In this document: positions 24,342 to 35,851 of the stretch, in pieces
How positions within the stretch are numbered: the first letter of the stretch is position 1
How the letters are laid out: the number at the start of each line of letters is the position of its first letter
Assembly (NCBI GenBank): GCA_026724425.1
Contig: JAIUCV010000103.1
Location: forward strand, 2,914,001 to 2,978,000
Reading direction: 5' to 3'
Source: Erythrophleum ivorense
Taxonomy: Eukaryota > Streptophyta > Magnoliopsida > Fabales > Fabaceae
DNA: 64,000 nt
Translations under genes and position numbers: made by a program
The notes under the pieces: model-generated
Databases searched by the model: none
Seen by the model: the letters and a program-made list of their open reading frames with translations, nothing else
What the model was told of the DNA's origin: nothing

Positions 24342-26220
24342 TTAATAAATGCTAGGGATACTAGAAAGTAATTGACTGCTGAGCTACTAATAAATGCAAG
24401 GGATACTAGCTAATTGATAACATCTTAGAAAACTAGCAAATTTGATAATTAAATTGTTTTTTGACATCAAGAGTTATGAAAATTCATTAAATAACTGTTT
24501 AATGACTGTTGAGATGGTTAGATAATTTCTGAACATAATTGAATTCAAATTTAAACCAGGTTTTCCGAAAAAGGCATGATTATTCATATTCATTAATATA
24601 AATAAATAGTTCTAACATAGAAAGAAAATAATGATTATATTTCTCTCTAAATATCTAATCTTCTATTTTTTGAAACCATTTACAAACATTCTTGAAAGAA
24701 AGAATTTTGAATAATTACTAAAAACAAATTTGCTTAAACCCCCCAACAACATTTTAGGGGCAAATATTGTTTTATGGATAATGTATTTAATACCTGTTTT
24801 ATTTCTTAATCCCATTTTTTGTTGTGTTTTCTGATCATTTCTATTTTCATTATATCCCACTTTCCTAACACTCTCAATGAGATTTTAATCCTAAAACTTT
24901 GAAATATGCCCTTAAAATTTGACTTGGTAAAGAGAAACATAATATATTTAGTGAATACACATGTATCATAATGGAATATCCCAAAACAGCTACTTCTGTG
25001 GTCCTTTAATTAGTTTTGTATGATATTTTACTTAAATTTAAGTCATGAAAATCCATAGTGCGTGATGAAAGAGAGATTGGTCCCGAAAAAGGTTTTCATT
25101 GTGTATATAGGCAAATAGGCTAAATCAATAAAAATTAAGAAGTAGCAATGAAGATTAGTAAAAAGCCGCACTTAGTGAAAAATGCATGTATTTGGGTGAA
25201 TATATTTATAGTCAACTAAATTTGAAACTTCTTTTTAACCACTCATTCCCAATTAGATTACAAGCTTTTGTAGTCATAAATTAAAATGCGTGTTATAAAT
25301 AAATGGATTTTAATTGACTTTACACTTGAGGAAAGCATGTTATATATCCTAATTAAACATATATGCGAGAGGTAGTTGCTCTCTTTCGTTTATAAAAAAT
25401 CAAATCGGCAAAAATATATGTTGGACAATACTTCTCTTTCACGCAATAATATCATACATTTAAATTATATAGTGTTAGTTACAAAGTTGCCTTTAGATTG
25501 TACAAGAAGTTTGGGTTCCGGTTATTAGAATCATACCCAAAATAATAATAATAATAAACAGCCAACATGAAACTAGCTAGCAATCAAAGGGAATTATGTG
25601 AAAATGAAGAATTTTTGAACACGCTTTTCTCTCAAATTTAATCCTCAGATATAGAATATACCAAGTAAAAAGATTCTGATTAATGAATTTCATAGTGTCA
25701 AATCAAATAACATGCCAATAAAATTTTGAAAAAACAGCATTCCAACATTTGAAAATCATGCCATCGTCATCATCAGCAATGAAATTTACAGAGAGACATA
25801 CCTTTCATGAATGCCTATAAAGTTGAACCTTGAATGGAGCTCACGTAAGGAATCCAATATTAGGCAAAGTTTCAATATTTCAGCAGATAATATAGCAAAA
25901 AGAGGAGAAGGATCGATGTATTTATATGTTTGAAAGTAATGAAAAAGGGGGAGATATTCGTGTGAGAAAGATGTGAACGCAAAAGCTTCTATGCAAGCTC
26001 CCTAACTCCTAAGCGCAAATGAGAGGGTGTACTTATCATGACAATTTACAAACGCTAGCTGCATTATAATTTTGAAACACCTTCACTCTCTGATTTTTTG
26101 CTATTATAATCAAAACTTCCCAATACAATTAATCAACATGCAAATGTCATTCATCATTCATTTAGTCCAGTTGGTGACATTCCACAATCTTTCATACCCG
26201 TGTAACATAATTATTGTTAT
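24342..26220. other. AT-rich gene desert
   Basis: No supported open frame in either strand. It holds a short AAT microsatellite near 25541-25557 and stretches of mixed composition at 25740-26050 that I cannot assign. Nothing else recognised. Confidence 0.5.
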
Positions 26221-26782
26221 GCAAAAGTACATTTTTGGTCCTTAATTTTATTTAAAATTTTGCTTTCATCTCTTAATTTTATTTAATTTTAATTTGGCCT
26301 TTTAATTTTATATTGAGTTTAACATGTGTTACTTAACTTTGATTGATTTCAATTTGGTTTTTTAATTTTATTTTAAGTTTTACTTCTATCACTTAATTTT
26401 ATTTTATTATGATTTTGTCTCTTAATTTTTAAAAACTACTCAAATATTTTCTTCTCTCAAACGCTGTCAATTTAAAATGTTTAATAAAAAAAATCTATGT
26501 GGCTTCTTGGTAATTTATCTCTAATAATCTTTCTATTAAGCAACTTGATAGTATTAGAAAGAAGAAAAAATTTGAGTAATTTTTGTAAGTTAAAATGATT
26601 AAATTAGAACAAAATGAAATTAAATAAGAAAGTGATATTAAGGTAAAATTAAAGGACCATATTAAAATAAAATAAAATTAAAAGATGAATGTAAAATTTG
26701 AGATAAAATTAAATGATAAAACTAAAAAAATTAAAAGATAAAACTAAAAATAAAGTTAAGAAATAAAAAATGTATTTTAACC

Positions 26783-26783
<1 letters not shown>
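26221..26783. mobile_element. Foldback (palindromic) MITE-like element, copy 1
   Basis: The left end reads GCAAAAGTACATTTTTGGTC. The right end in reverse complement reads GGTTAAAATACATTTTTTAT. Between them the arms are built of repeated CTTAATTTTATT words and their complements, so much of the element can fold on itself. The element type resembles the GGTCC-type foldback repeats common in eudicots. Next to its right end is an ATT microsatellite (26786-26812). Confidence 0.6.
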
Positions 26784-26815
<32 letters not shown>

Positions 26816-26844
26816 ATTATAGATGACAACTAGCTAGATGTTTT

Positions 26845-27322
26845 TAAGATTTTATTTTCATCTCTTAATTTTATTTCATTTTAATTTGGCCTTTTAATTT
26901 TATATTGAATTTAACATGTGTCCCTTAACTTTGATTGATTTCAATTTGATTTTTTAATTTTATTTCAATTTTTATTTCTATACTTTAATTTTATATCATT
27001 ATGATTTTGTCTCTTAACTTTTAAAACTACTCAAATATTTTTTTTCTCTCAAACATCGTCAATTTAAAAATGTTTCATAAAAAAAGTTTTGTGTGGCTTC
27101 TTAGTAATTCATGTTTAATAATCTTTTTATTAAACAACTTGATAGTATTAGAGAGAAAAAAATTGAGTAATTTTTGTAAGTTAAAATGATCAAATTAGAA
27201 TAAAATAAAATAAAATAACAAAAGTGATATTTAAAATAAAATTAAAAGATGAATGTAAAATTTGAGATAAAATTAAAAAAATTAAAGATAAAAATAAAAC
27301 TAAAGATAAAGTTAAGAAATAA

Positions 27323-27359
<37 letters not shown>

Positions 27360-27362
27360 CCT
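26845..27362. mobile_element. Foldback MITE-like element, copy 2
   Basis: Direct duplicate of 26221-26783, lacking the first 20 or so bases. The words GGCCTTTTAATTTTATATTG, CTCTCAAAC and TGTGGCTTCTT recur in the same order. A TA microsatellite (27327-27356) sits near its right end, where copy 1 has ATT repeats. Confidence 0.6.
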
Positions 27363-28089
27363 TTTTGTTATTATTTTAAATTGTTATAGGTGACAACTAG
27401 CTAGACGTTTTCTATTATTATTAATTAACCACAGTACCATTACATTTATGAGTATTATAATTATAATTTTTTGTAAAATAAATAAATTAGCTGAATAAAT
27501 AGTGTTGTGAAAACAATGTTATTCATTTTCTAATGCACCCTCGAATTTAAAACAAATGTTATTCTGTAAGTTGAAGCCAGCAAAAGGCGGAGGTAATTTC
27601 AAACAAATATTTTTGCAGTAATCCTTTTCCTCATCATAGGTCTTTAATATTACAGATAGTCATTGAATCATATTAATATGCTTTAAGAAATTAATGATTC
27701 CTTTACTACGCATAGAACCCTTCATGTTTTGGAAGAATTCTGAGGAGGGAAAATGATGTTCTGCTTCCATAAATTATGATTATTATAATTATTATTTGCT
27801 GTGAGATATGTAATTTTATAGGACACAATAGCTGCAACAAGTTTAACCCAAAGGGTTCTTTTACTTGGTCCCATTGTATATCTTTTAATGCACATTAGGC
27901 CATTTTAACTATTTAGAGGGGCAAAAGCTAAATTTGCAAGGCTGGCTTCGGTTTGTAAAAGACGTATCTCAAGTCGCTGGTCCTAAATACCCCCTGGAAT
28001 TGGGGTTATTGCTCCTTGGTATTTGGGCAAGAGCCGTAAACAACCAAGAATGCAATGTCTCGAGATGTTTGGTATGCTTAACAAAAAGG
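27363..28089. other. Spacer with a short island of average composition
   Basis: AT-rich except for about 27930-28080, which has near-average GC and a short + frame without resemblance to any family I know. No gene is called. Confidence 0.4.
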
Positions 28090-28503
28090 AAAGTAGGAGT
28101 TGGAGAAAATTTAAATTTATCTTTATAATTATTATTTAATTATTATTTAATATTATCTATCAATCATTATTTAATCATTAAAAGTAAGAATATTATAAAT
28201 ATTTTTTAATTATACAATTATTTTTTTTATTTTTATATCTAACATTTTGTACACCAAACAAGTTGTTGGCTTGTTCAATTAATTTTAATTAGGAGTTGGA
28301 GAAAGTAGGAGTTGGAGAAAATTTTAAATTTATCTTTATAATTATTATTCAATTATTATTTAATATTATCTATCAATCATTATTTAATCATTAAAAATAA
28401 GAATATTATAAATATTTTTTAGTTATACAATTATTATTTTTATTTTTATATCTAACATTTTATACACCAAACAAGTTGTTGGCTTGTTCAATTAATTTTG
28501 CCT
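28090..28503. repeat. Tandem duplication of about 214 bp (MITE-like sequence)
   Basis: The block starting AGTAGGAGTTGGAGAAAATT and ending CACCAAACAAGTTG plus TTGGCTTGTTCAATTAATTT occurs twice, offset about 214 bp. Internal ATTATTTAATATTATCTATC also occurs in the element at 42418-42628, so both derive from one small repeat family. Ends with ACCAAACA suggest a hAT-like MITE. Confidence 0.75.
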
Positions 28504-29458
28504 CAGCAAGGATCTCACGTTAAGTTGCTTGTTCTCTCTCCTCCTTCGTTTTATCATTTATCTTATATTAAATGAAGATGTGAAAAAATGGGCGATTGAA
28601 CTCAATACATCACATCTTCTACACTAGGTTCAAAAAAGATAACACTTGACCCTTAGATCCTTGGACAAAACACATTAAAAAATAAAATATCTATCAATAA
28701 AAAATTATCAGAAATAGGATTAAAAACCTGTATCAGCGTAACTTGGTGTTATCAATTGAGTTATTGGCAGTTATCTGATCAACGAAGTTCGAAAATTATA
28801 CCAAGGATCTTAAATTAGTTAATCATTGAAATAGATATTTCAAAAAAATATTCATTAGATTTCATGAACATTGCGTGGTTAGCTGAAAACAGGGACGAAC
28901 TTCACTCAGCACAAGAAATTGAACACGTATGAGAAAGGCCTTTGTTGCATTCTCGCATATGCGGGCGGGCCGCCATATAAGCATGCATCACCCACGGTTA
29001 TCCTCACCCCAGAACTGTGCGATTCAAATGATGTTTCAAGTTTGAAACCACCCCAGAACAAAAACAATAACAAAACTCAGTACAGAAGCCAATTTTCTGA
29101 AACATAGACAGAATTATAATCCATAAGAACACTCGACATCACTAACAGACATACCATACTTAAAATGTAATCTTCGAATGTCATCTACCATTGTCATTAT
29201 TCACAACCAAGCTTCAACTTCCTGGTTGCTCAGAAATAATTACACCAGAACTTCTCTTTTCCCTTTCTTTTCAGTGGGACGTTGGGTTCGAAGCAGAGTA
29301 CTATTTGAACTGCCTATAATATACGCGTATGTACAAACATTTGCTGAGCATTTATTTATTCCTAACAACCAGACATATTTACACTTAAAAAAAATGCGTA
29401 TTAAAATGTTCCGGATGCCAATCCGGCACATCTTCAAGGGTGATGCTGCAGTTCTATC
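28504..29458. other. 3' flank of the ApaG-domain gene
   Basis: No supported gene. The stretch 28870-29060 has average composition and frames open on both strands (for example YGGPPAYARMQQRPFSYVFN on the minus strand). There are no splice partners or family match, so it is left uncalled. Confidence 0.4.
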
Positions 29459-32400
29459 TCAAATAGTATGACCATCATCATCTCCAATTAGAGAGAGAGC
29501 AAAGGGAGCGACAGCCACGTTAAATGATGGTGAGCTTACTCTATCAACATGTATCATCTCAAAGTCACCTTCCTGCATTATAATAAAGACAATTAGACTC
29601 AAGGCACTTGTTTTTCTGTCGAAAGGAAACGTATCTGGAAAAGGAAATACTTGATAGTTAAAATCAATCAAGATTCAAGAGTCTAACAATCAGATGTCAT
29701 CAGTGGATCTAAGTCAATTTAGTAGCCTCTAATGTGGGGCTTAATTACAATTTTCCTCCCTTTAAGCCAAAATTCCACACTAGTGAAAACCGCGGTATCA
29801 ACTCATTCTGCGTTAATAATCAAAGTCGTCACGAGATAATGAAAAGTGAAGCAACCAATCATCTAAACCGTATAAAAACATGTAGAAAATTAGATTCAAT
29901 TAGGCTTTTACTTTTTGTTTTCCTTTTCCCATGGTGACCTCTGCTTATTGTATAGTTAATGGTAGGTTACGAGTCTCATATCGGGGAGTCTTACAAGTGA
30001 AGTGGGGTTTATAAGCTCAAGGGACTCTCCCTTCTAATAAACTAATTTTTTGGAACGGACTCTCCCTTTAGGCTTATATTCATTACATTGGTGTTTTCAT
30101 TGAAAGTCCGATGGTCACGGAGAGCACTACCCACGGAGGGTTTTGACCAGTGGAGGGTTCTAACTAGTGGAAGACTGAATGAAGTGTTGTGAAGTAGAGC
30201 CGCCGGGGACGTTGACTCTCGAACGGGAGTGCATTGTTATGAGTCCCACATCGGGGAGTCTCACAAGTGAAGGAGGGTCTATAAACTCAAGAGACTCTCC
30301 CTTCTAATAGGCTAGTCTTTTGGAATGGACTCTCCCTTTAGACTTATATTCATTACATGGTAGTTGTTTGGTTTCAAATGGCACCAACTTAAACTTGATG
30401 TCACATATGGATATTTCAAAGGAGATCTACGGCTGGTTTTTTAGATGAAAGCTTTTATAGAACCTCACTATGCCATGTTGACAGTTTAAGTAGGCAAATC
30501 TTATGTTGATGCAAGCTAATCAATAAGAGAACACCTCTACTCATGATACAGAAAGTGGGAAGGTAGTTTTCCATCTTCATTTTGTTCTGTAAGATCAAAG
30601 AACGTCCTCAATGAGTTCAGATTTTTATTTTTTTATAAACAAATAGAAGCTATTAGATTATAACAGTAAATCTAAAAATAAAAAGATTTGACATATTGAA
30701 GTAACCACACTCCCATTTTCTCCCTCCACCTGCCTTATATTCTCCAATTTTATCCGCATCAATTTTTTTTTTTAACATAACTGCATAATACATGATTTGT
30801 GCTCGTTTCTAGTATAAATAAAAAGAAGGGGAGGGGGGTTTGGGAATCTGCATTTATTTAATAGAAAGATAACTTTACAGAGTACCACTAACATAATATA
30901 AGGTACCGGCTTCAGTTAAGAAACTTCAATAAACTCTTATCACCGAATATGTCAGTAGACTAGTGGTATGTTTGGACTTTGGAGTGAGGAGAACGGAAGA
31001 AAAGGGAAGGAAAGGAAATGTGCGGTTTAGATTTAATCCAAGGAAAATATTTAAATTAAACCTTCACCTTCTTCCATTTTTCTTTCATTCTCCTCAATCC
31101 AGACATACCTTAAAATACGAGTAAATTAATTATTTAGTTCTTGAAATATCACTTTCCAATCAATTTAATCCTTCAAAGAGAAAGCTTCTCAAATTTATCC
31201 CCTAAAAGATCGCTCTCCTTTTAAATTTGGTTTTTAAAATATAAAGCCTCTAAATTTAATTCTTCAAACATTTTTCCCAATCAGAATGGTCCCTATATTA
31301 TGCAAAAGCTTGATCCCACGTGTTTGTTAATCAATGATATGGATTGCCCATGTATTTTCAACACAAAAATGAGCTATATTTTAGTGCATCAAAGGAGCCA
31401 TTTTGATTGAGAAAAAATATTTGGGAGATTAAATTGAGAGGCTTTATCTTTGAAGGACCATATTAAAAGGAAAATAGTCTTTTAGGGACTATAAAAAAGC
31501 TTTATTTTTGGAGGACCAAATTAAAAGGAAAGTGATTTTTCAAGACTAGATCATTAATTTACTTTAAATTCTGCATATAAGAACAAAGGATCAAAATGGG
31601 TCTTACCATTCTACCATTTGGCGTGCTTATTGGGCATGCTGAGGAGTATTCAAAACTAGTCCTAGGAAGCATTACAGGCTGTTCACCAACAACCCCGATC
31701 CCCCTGTCATAAGGAGAAAAAAGTACAAAATTTATGTTGAACTTGAATTTCCACGGATTTAAACGATCAAAAACACCTTGAAAGTTTCAAGAACTGATAT
31801 TGCCAAGAGAAGAATAATTAACTCACCAGACATTTTCTGTTTTCCCATTTGCATCAGTTATAATCCAATGCCTTCTAAGAAGTTGAACAGGGCGGTCAGA
31901 GTTGTTCGTAATTCTGATTCTGTATGCAAAAAAGTAAAGTCCCTTCGAAGGCTGACTTCTGCCCTCTATATATACACTTCTAACTTGAACCCTGATTCCC
32001 TGGATAAGTTAAGATTTAATTTTAGGAGTTCGAATTTATTTGTTTACAAGTACGTAATTTCTCGAATCAAATAGATGTAACTCAACATTCGGGAGTACAT
32101 TATCTTAAAAACCATTTATTTGGGTTAATTGCACATATCCCATAAGTATTAGTAAATATTTAACTGAATAAGAGGTTGCAAAACAAATCGCTGTTAATAG
32201 AAATAAGTAGTAGTCATACCAAGGTTGTTGCATTACTGGAACATTTTAAGAGACTGTGTGGACCAATTTCTCTAAGCTCATCACGATATTTTGCAGCATC
32301 CTAAAAAAGAAAAGAATGAAAAACAGGTACTCAAAAGGTAGATTTACGAGAAAATCATATATGCTTTGTCAACTTGAAATGAAAGATGACATATGTGCTG

Positions 32401-33115
32401 ATTGAAAGAAAAGGAGCAATGAATGAGATGGTCTTCTCCTTATTATTTCCTTCACTGTAAGCACCAAAGTGTAATGTAAACCTTCAAATATGGTCATAAA
32501 ACCTAAAACAAAATGCACAACAGAGAATTTCACTCGGCCATAAAATAAATGTATTTAACTTCACAAAATCAAAATTACGCTAGCTGCATTGAAAACATTA
32601 CCAGCAATATTGATGGTTCAGCTGAAGCTTGAGTCATAAGTAGATACCTTAAACCTCTCATCAGCAATTGCTTCTTTCATTAATCTCCGCAGACGCAAAA
32701 TTGGCTCCTCGTCTTCAAATGATTTTATCGAATCACGAATCCTCGCTGCTTCCTTGTAGTCCTACAAGTCAAAAGGAAATCGCAATTTGCCATTCAATGC
32801 GAAGGAATTTATTCAGTGAGAAGACAAATCACTAACCTCGGATTTCGCAGCTAGCTCCATTTGCTGCTTTAAGAGGGCATAGGTGTGGCTCCGAGACAGA
32901 AACGAGCTCGGGCTCGCACTTTGACTCGTACTCCGACTCTCTCCTCTGCCATTCTCATTCCTTGCCCCAGTACAAGCTACGATTCCATTCGTTCTCCTCA
33001 GGTTTCTGCAATTCACCCATTGCCTCCTCAACCGGCTCTCGGTATCCGATAAACCATATCCTCCGCGACCCGGAAACCGTAAATCCACGAGAGCCTTAGC
33101 GCTTAAGGATTGCAT
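29459..33115 (-). CDS. UVR motif plus ApaG-domain protein, probably plastid-targeted
   Basis: ApaG (DUF525) is a fibronectin-III-like fold of unclear biochemical role; UVR motifs mediate protein contacts in UvrB/UvrC, Clp-related and EXECUTER proteins. Minus-strand exons: 32837-33115, 32648-32761, 32220-32300, 31827-31999, 31607-31703 and 29459-29572; they join in frame to 285 residues. The first 70 residues are Ser/Arg-rich and almost free of acids, as in plastid or mitochondrial presequences. A UVR motif follows across the exon 1/2 junction (about residues 80-112: LLKQQMELAAKSE, then DYKEAARIRDSIKSFE). The ApaG domain fills the C-terminus, with FAYRIRITNNSDRPVQLLRR, WIITDANGK, GIGVVGEQPVMLPRTSFEYS and ISTPNGRMEGDFEM. 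The ATG at 33115 is the first in frame. Exon 6 lies 2 kb from exon 5 across a transposon-filled intron. Confidence 0.88.
29965..30357 (+). mobile_element. TRIM (small LTR retroelement) with intact ends and 5-bp target duplication
   Basis: Two direct terminal repeats of equal length (123 bp each, 29965-30087 and 30235-30357) share TCGGGGAGTCT, GACTCTCCCTT and TTATATTCATTACA. The right copy begins TGTTATGAGTCCCACATC; both end CA. They enclose 147 bp of non-coding sequence. TGGTA occurs immediately before (29960-29964) and after (30358-30362). Internal sequence after the left repeat reads TTGGTGTTTTCATTG. No protein is coded. It sits in the last intron of the UVR/ApaG gene, antisense to it. Confidence 0.88.
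30966..31109. mobile_element. Short MITE-like inverted repeat in intron 5 of the UVR/ApaG gene
   Basis: The left end reads GTATGTTTGGACTTTGGAG, then GAGGAGAACGG. The right end in reverse complement reads GGTATGTCTGGATTGAGGAG, then AATG. Size is about 144 bp with the TGTTTGG-type end seen in other small elements of this window. Confidence 0.6.
31121..31565. mobile_element. Foldback element in intron 5 of the UVR/ApaG gene
   Basis: The left arm starts GTAAATTAATTATTTAGTTC and runs through TCACTTTCCAATCAATTTAA. The right arm in reverse complement starts GTAAATTAATGATCTAGTCT and runs through TCACTTTCCTTTTAATTTGG. The arms continue inward for well over 100 bp, so a transcript could form a long hairpin. 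It ends about 40 bp from exon 5. Confidence 0.65.
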
Positions 33116-33237
33116 TGCCCCTATTCTGCAACTATCTCCCAAAATTTTGCAATGTCTCACCACCTCCTTCAAATTTTCCCGAGAAACATGGGCTGGTAAT
33201 CCAATCGTTGCGGCAGCTTTAACATGTAAACGAATCC

Positions 33238-33250
33238 AATATATATAGTG
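33238..33250 (-). promoter_or_regulatory. Putative TATA box of the UVR/ApaG gene
   Basis: The minus strand reads CACTATATATATT, about 125 bp before the start codon. That would give a leader of roughly 95 bases. Confidence 0.4.
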
Positions 33251-34002
33251 TTAGCTTGAGAATTTCCCTTTTATCTTGATTTTCCAGGTTTCCTTGAGGC
33301 TACCAACGTTTTTTCCGGGCTCCACAGTTCTCTCGTGTATTTCTCTGGATAGCAAATTAGCCATTATCCATTTTTAAGATATTTCAAATGAAGAATGGGC
33401 GTGGACTGAATATGTTGGATTGTATCTGAGCCACAACAAGGGCATCGGGGTTCTGGTGCCGCAAGACACACGTGTCGCTTTTATGTTGGCAGGAGAATTT
33501 TGTCCATTTATAAATGCAGAAAAATCTATTTATTTGTTAGGAGGAGAATTTATTTATATATTTTTAAAAAAAATTATAAGTTAAAAAAAATAAAATTTAC
33601 TTATTAATAAAATAATATCGATTTATATAATTAAATTTTATATTTAATTACGAATTTTATATTATTATATAAATAAAATGTTATATGAAGTTATATTTTA
33701 TTATGGATTGTAAGGTTTATTAAATGATTTAATTTTATGTTAATAGTTAGTGTATAAATGATGTTGTATATTGAGTGTATGGAAAAAATTTTCATGTTTA
33801 GGAGGGTAATTTCAAACATGGCACTAAGTCATGCCTTGTATCTAGATTAGGGTGGCCAATTGCCAAGATACGAAGATATTTTTAAAAAGATAATGAATTT
33901 GGTTTCTTTCTGTACACAAAGATTTTGTATTAGATGTTTTCAGTCCTCTTTTGGGCTATGTGGTGTAGCCTTTGGTAACGTAAAATAAATCATTCTAACA
34001 TA

Positions 34003-34300
34003 CTCTCTCCGATCTTAAATATAAGTTATTTATTGAAGAATTATTTTAGTTCAAAATATAAGTCACTTTTTAGAATTATCTTGATTATTAAATGACTTTT
34101 TTCTTAAGTACCCCTAATTAAATAGAGAGTTATTAAGACTAATATAATTTATTAAGAATAAAGGTAGACTCTTTAATTAGGGGTGAATATAAAAAAAAAT
34201 TTTGCTTTGAGACAAATTTAATTAGTTAAATTACCTTTAACTAATTTTCTTAATATCTGTAAAGTAGGTATTGGTAACTTATATTTGAGACCGAAGGGAG
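34003..34300. mobile_element. Stowaway-like MITE with TA target duplication
   Basis: 298 bp with terminal inverted repeats CTCTCTCCGATCTTAAATAT and, in reverse complement of the right end, CTCCCTTCGGTCTCAAATAT. It is flanked by TA on both sides. The sister site in unit 3 (near 43667) reads TAACATATAAAGATATT without the insert, an empty site that fixes both ends exactly. Confidence 0.85.
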
Positions 34301-34566
34301 TATAAAGATATTGAATATATGAAGTACTTATAATATTAGCACCAAATGGCTAAAAAGTGTAAGAAGAGGGTAGTTTAGTCCAATTAAAAAAAAATTAATG
34401 TATCGCTTAGAATATTGAGATATAAGTCTTTTTTTAATGAGCTAAAGGAAGGAAATAATTTGTATGTGCTAATATACAATGATATTTTCATAGAGATAGT
34501 AAATGCTTGTCTTGCCTAGAAATTTGGTTTTTATTCTATATTTAGAGATTCCATACCATCCTATAT

Positions 34567-34918
34567 GCTATATTTGGATGGAGGAAAAAGTGGGGAGAAG
34601 AGAGAGGAGAGAAGAGAAAATAGAATTTTTTTCTCGTTTGGCAGGAAGAGAAAACGAAAAAAAAGAGAAAACTTGAGAATAAAAATACTGTGAGACCTGT
34701 GCAAAAATTTTCTCTCCATATTTAGAGAAATTATGGGAGAAAACTCAGCAAAACATATATATATTAAATATTTTTAATATATAATATTTATAAAATTTTA
34801 AAATAAATAATTATTTTTATTTTATTAAAATAATAATTTATAAAAAATGTTTAATAAATATTTTTTATAATTAATAAGGGTCACTTGGATATACATTGTA
34901 ATGCATATCTCTACACAC

Positions 34919-34949
<31 letters not shown>

Positions 34950-35243
34950 CGTTGCCAAAAGGCAACGCATGATAATATATATAATAATATAATAAAATAT
35001 TATATATAATTAAAATATTTTATTTTATATTTTTAAAAAATATATATCAAAATTTAAAATAATAATAATATTATTGTCATATTTAAAATAATTAATTTTT
35101 TTTACATTCTTTTTATTTTCTTTTCTTCTTTCCATTTTCTCTTCCTCCATCTAAAAACACTAAGAGATAATATTTTCTCCTCACTTTTCTTTTTTCTTCC
35201 TTTTCTCCCCACTTTTCCCCTCTTCTATCCAAATGAAGCGTTA
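34567..35243. mobile_element. MITE-like element with G/A-rich inverted ends
   Basis: The left end reads GCTATATTTGGATGGAGGAA then AAAGTGGGGAG. The right end in reverse complement reads GCTTCATTTGGATAGAAGAG then GGGAAAAGTGGGGAG. The inside is very AT-rich, with a TA run at 34925-34948. Units 2 and 3 lack it at the corresponding place (AGATTCCATA followed directly by a GTTGCCTT-containing stretch). Exact borders are uncertain by several bases. Confidence 0.65.
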
Positions 35244-35510
35244 AAGCTTTGTGGTGTTGCCTTAGCAATACAAACCTTAACAATGTGATCTGATAGATTT
35301 ATAAGAATGTTAGGCCTACACGGATAACATATACCATGCTTGAATTCTTTAATCTCTATAATTTTATTTAACTTTAAATTTAATTCTTATAATCCAAAAA
35401 TTTATAATTGAATTCTTATAGTTTATAAATTTTCTAATTTAATTTCTACTATTAAAATTTTATTAATATTCTGTTAAATTTGTTTGATATAACTATTCTT
35501 GACACTTTTA

Positions 35511-35534
35511 GTGTGTGTGTGTGTGTGTGTGTGT
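35511..35534. repeat. GT microsatellite
   Basis: About 12 GT repeats within unit 1. The sister units have TA repeats or ordinary sequence at this place. Confidence 0.8.
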
Positions 35535-35851
35535 ATGTGATTTATGTTAATAAAAAAATAAATTCATAAAAGTAGATAACAAAATAAAATTAATTACATA
35601 TACATAACAAAATATTAACACAAATATAACAACCAAAACTATATTAAAATTTTTTAAATTACAAAGGTTTAATTATAAATTTTTGAATTATAAAAATTAG
35701 ATTAAAAATTAATTAAAATTGAATAAAGAAAGAAAGAATATAATTTTCCCAAAATATATACATCTTCAGGTTGCACAAAACAATTCATGGGTGGCAAAAC
35801 CAATAGATAGCTAGTGAAAGCAATGCAGATTACTACAACACCGCTACCAAT

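Noticed and set aside
28919..29107. Possible small gene at 28870-29110
   Set aside because: Frames are open on both strands, with no splice sites, start context or known motif; it could be 3' flank of the UVR/ApaG gene.
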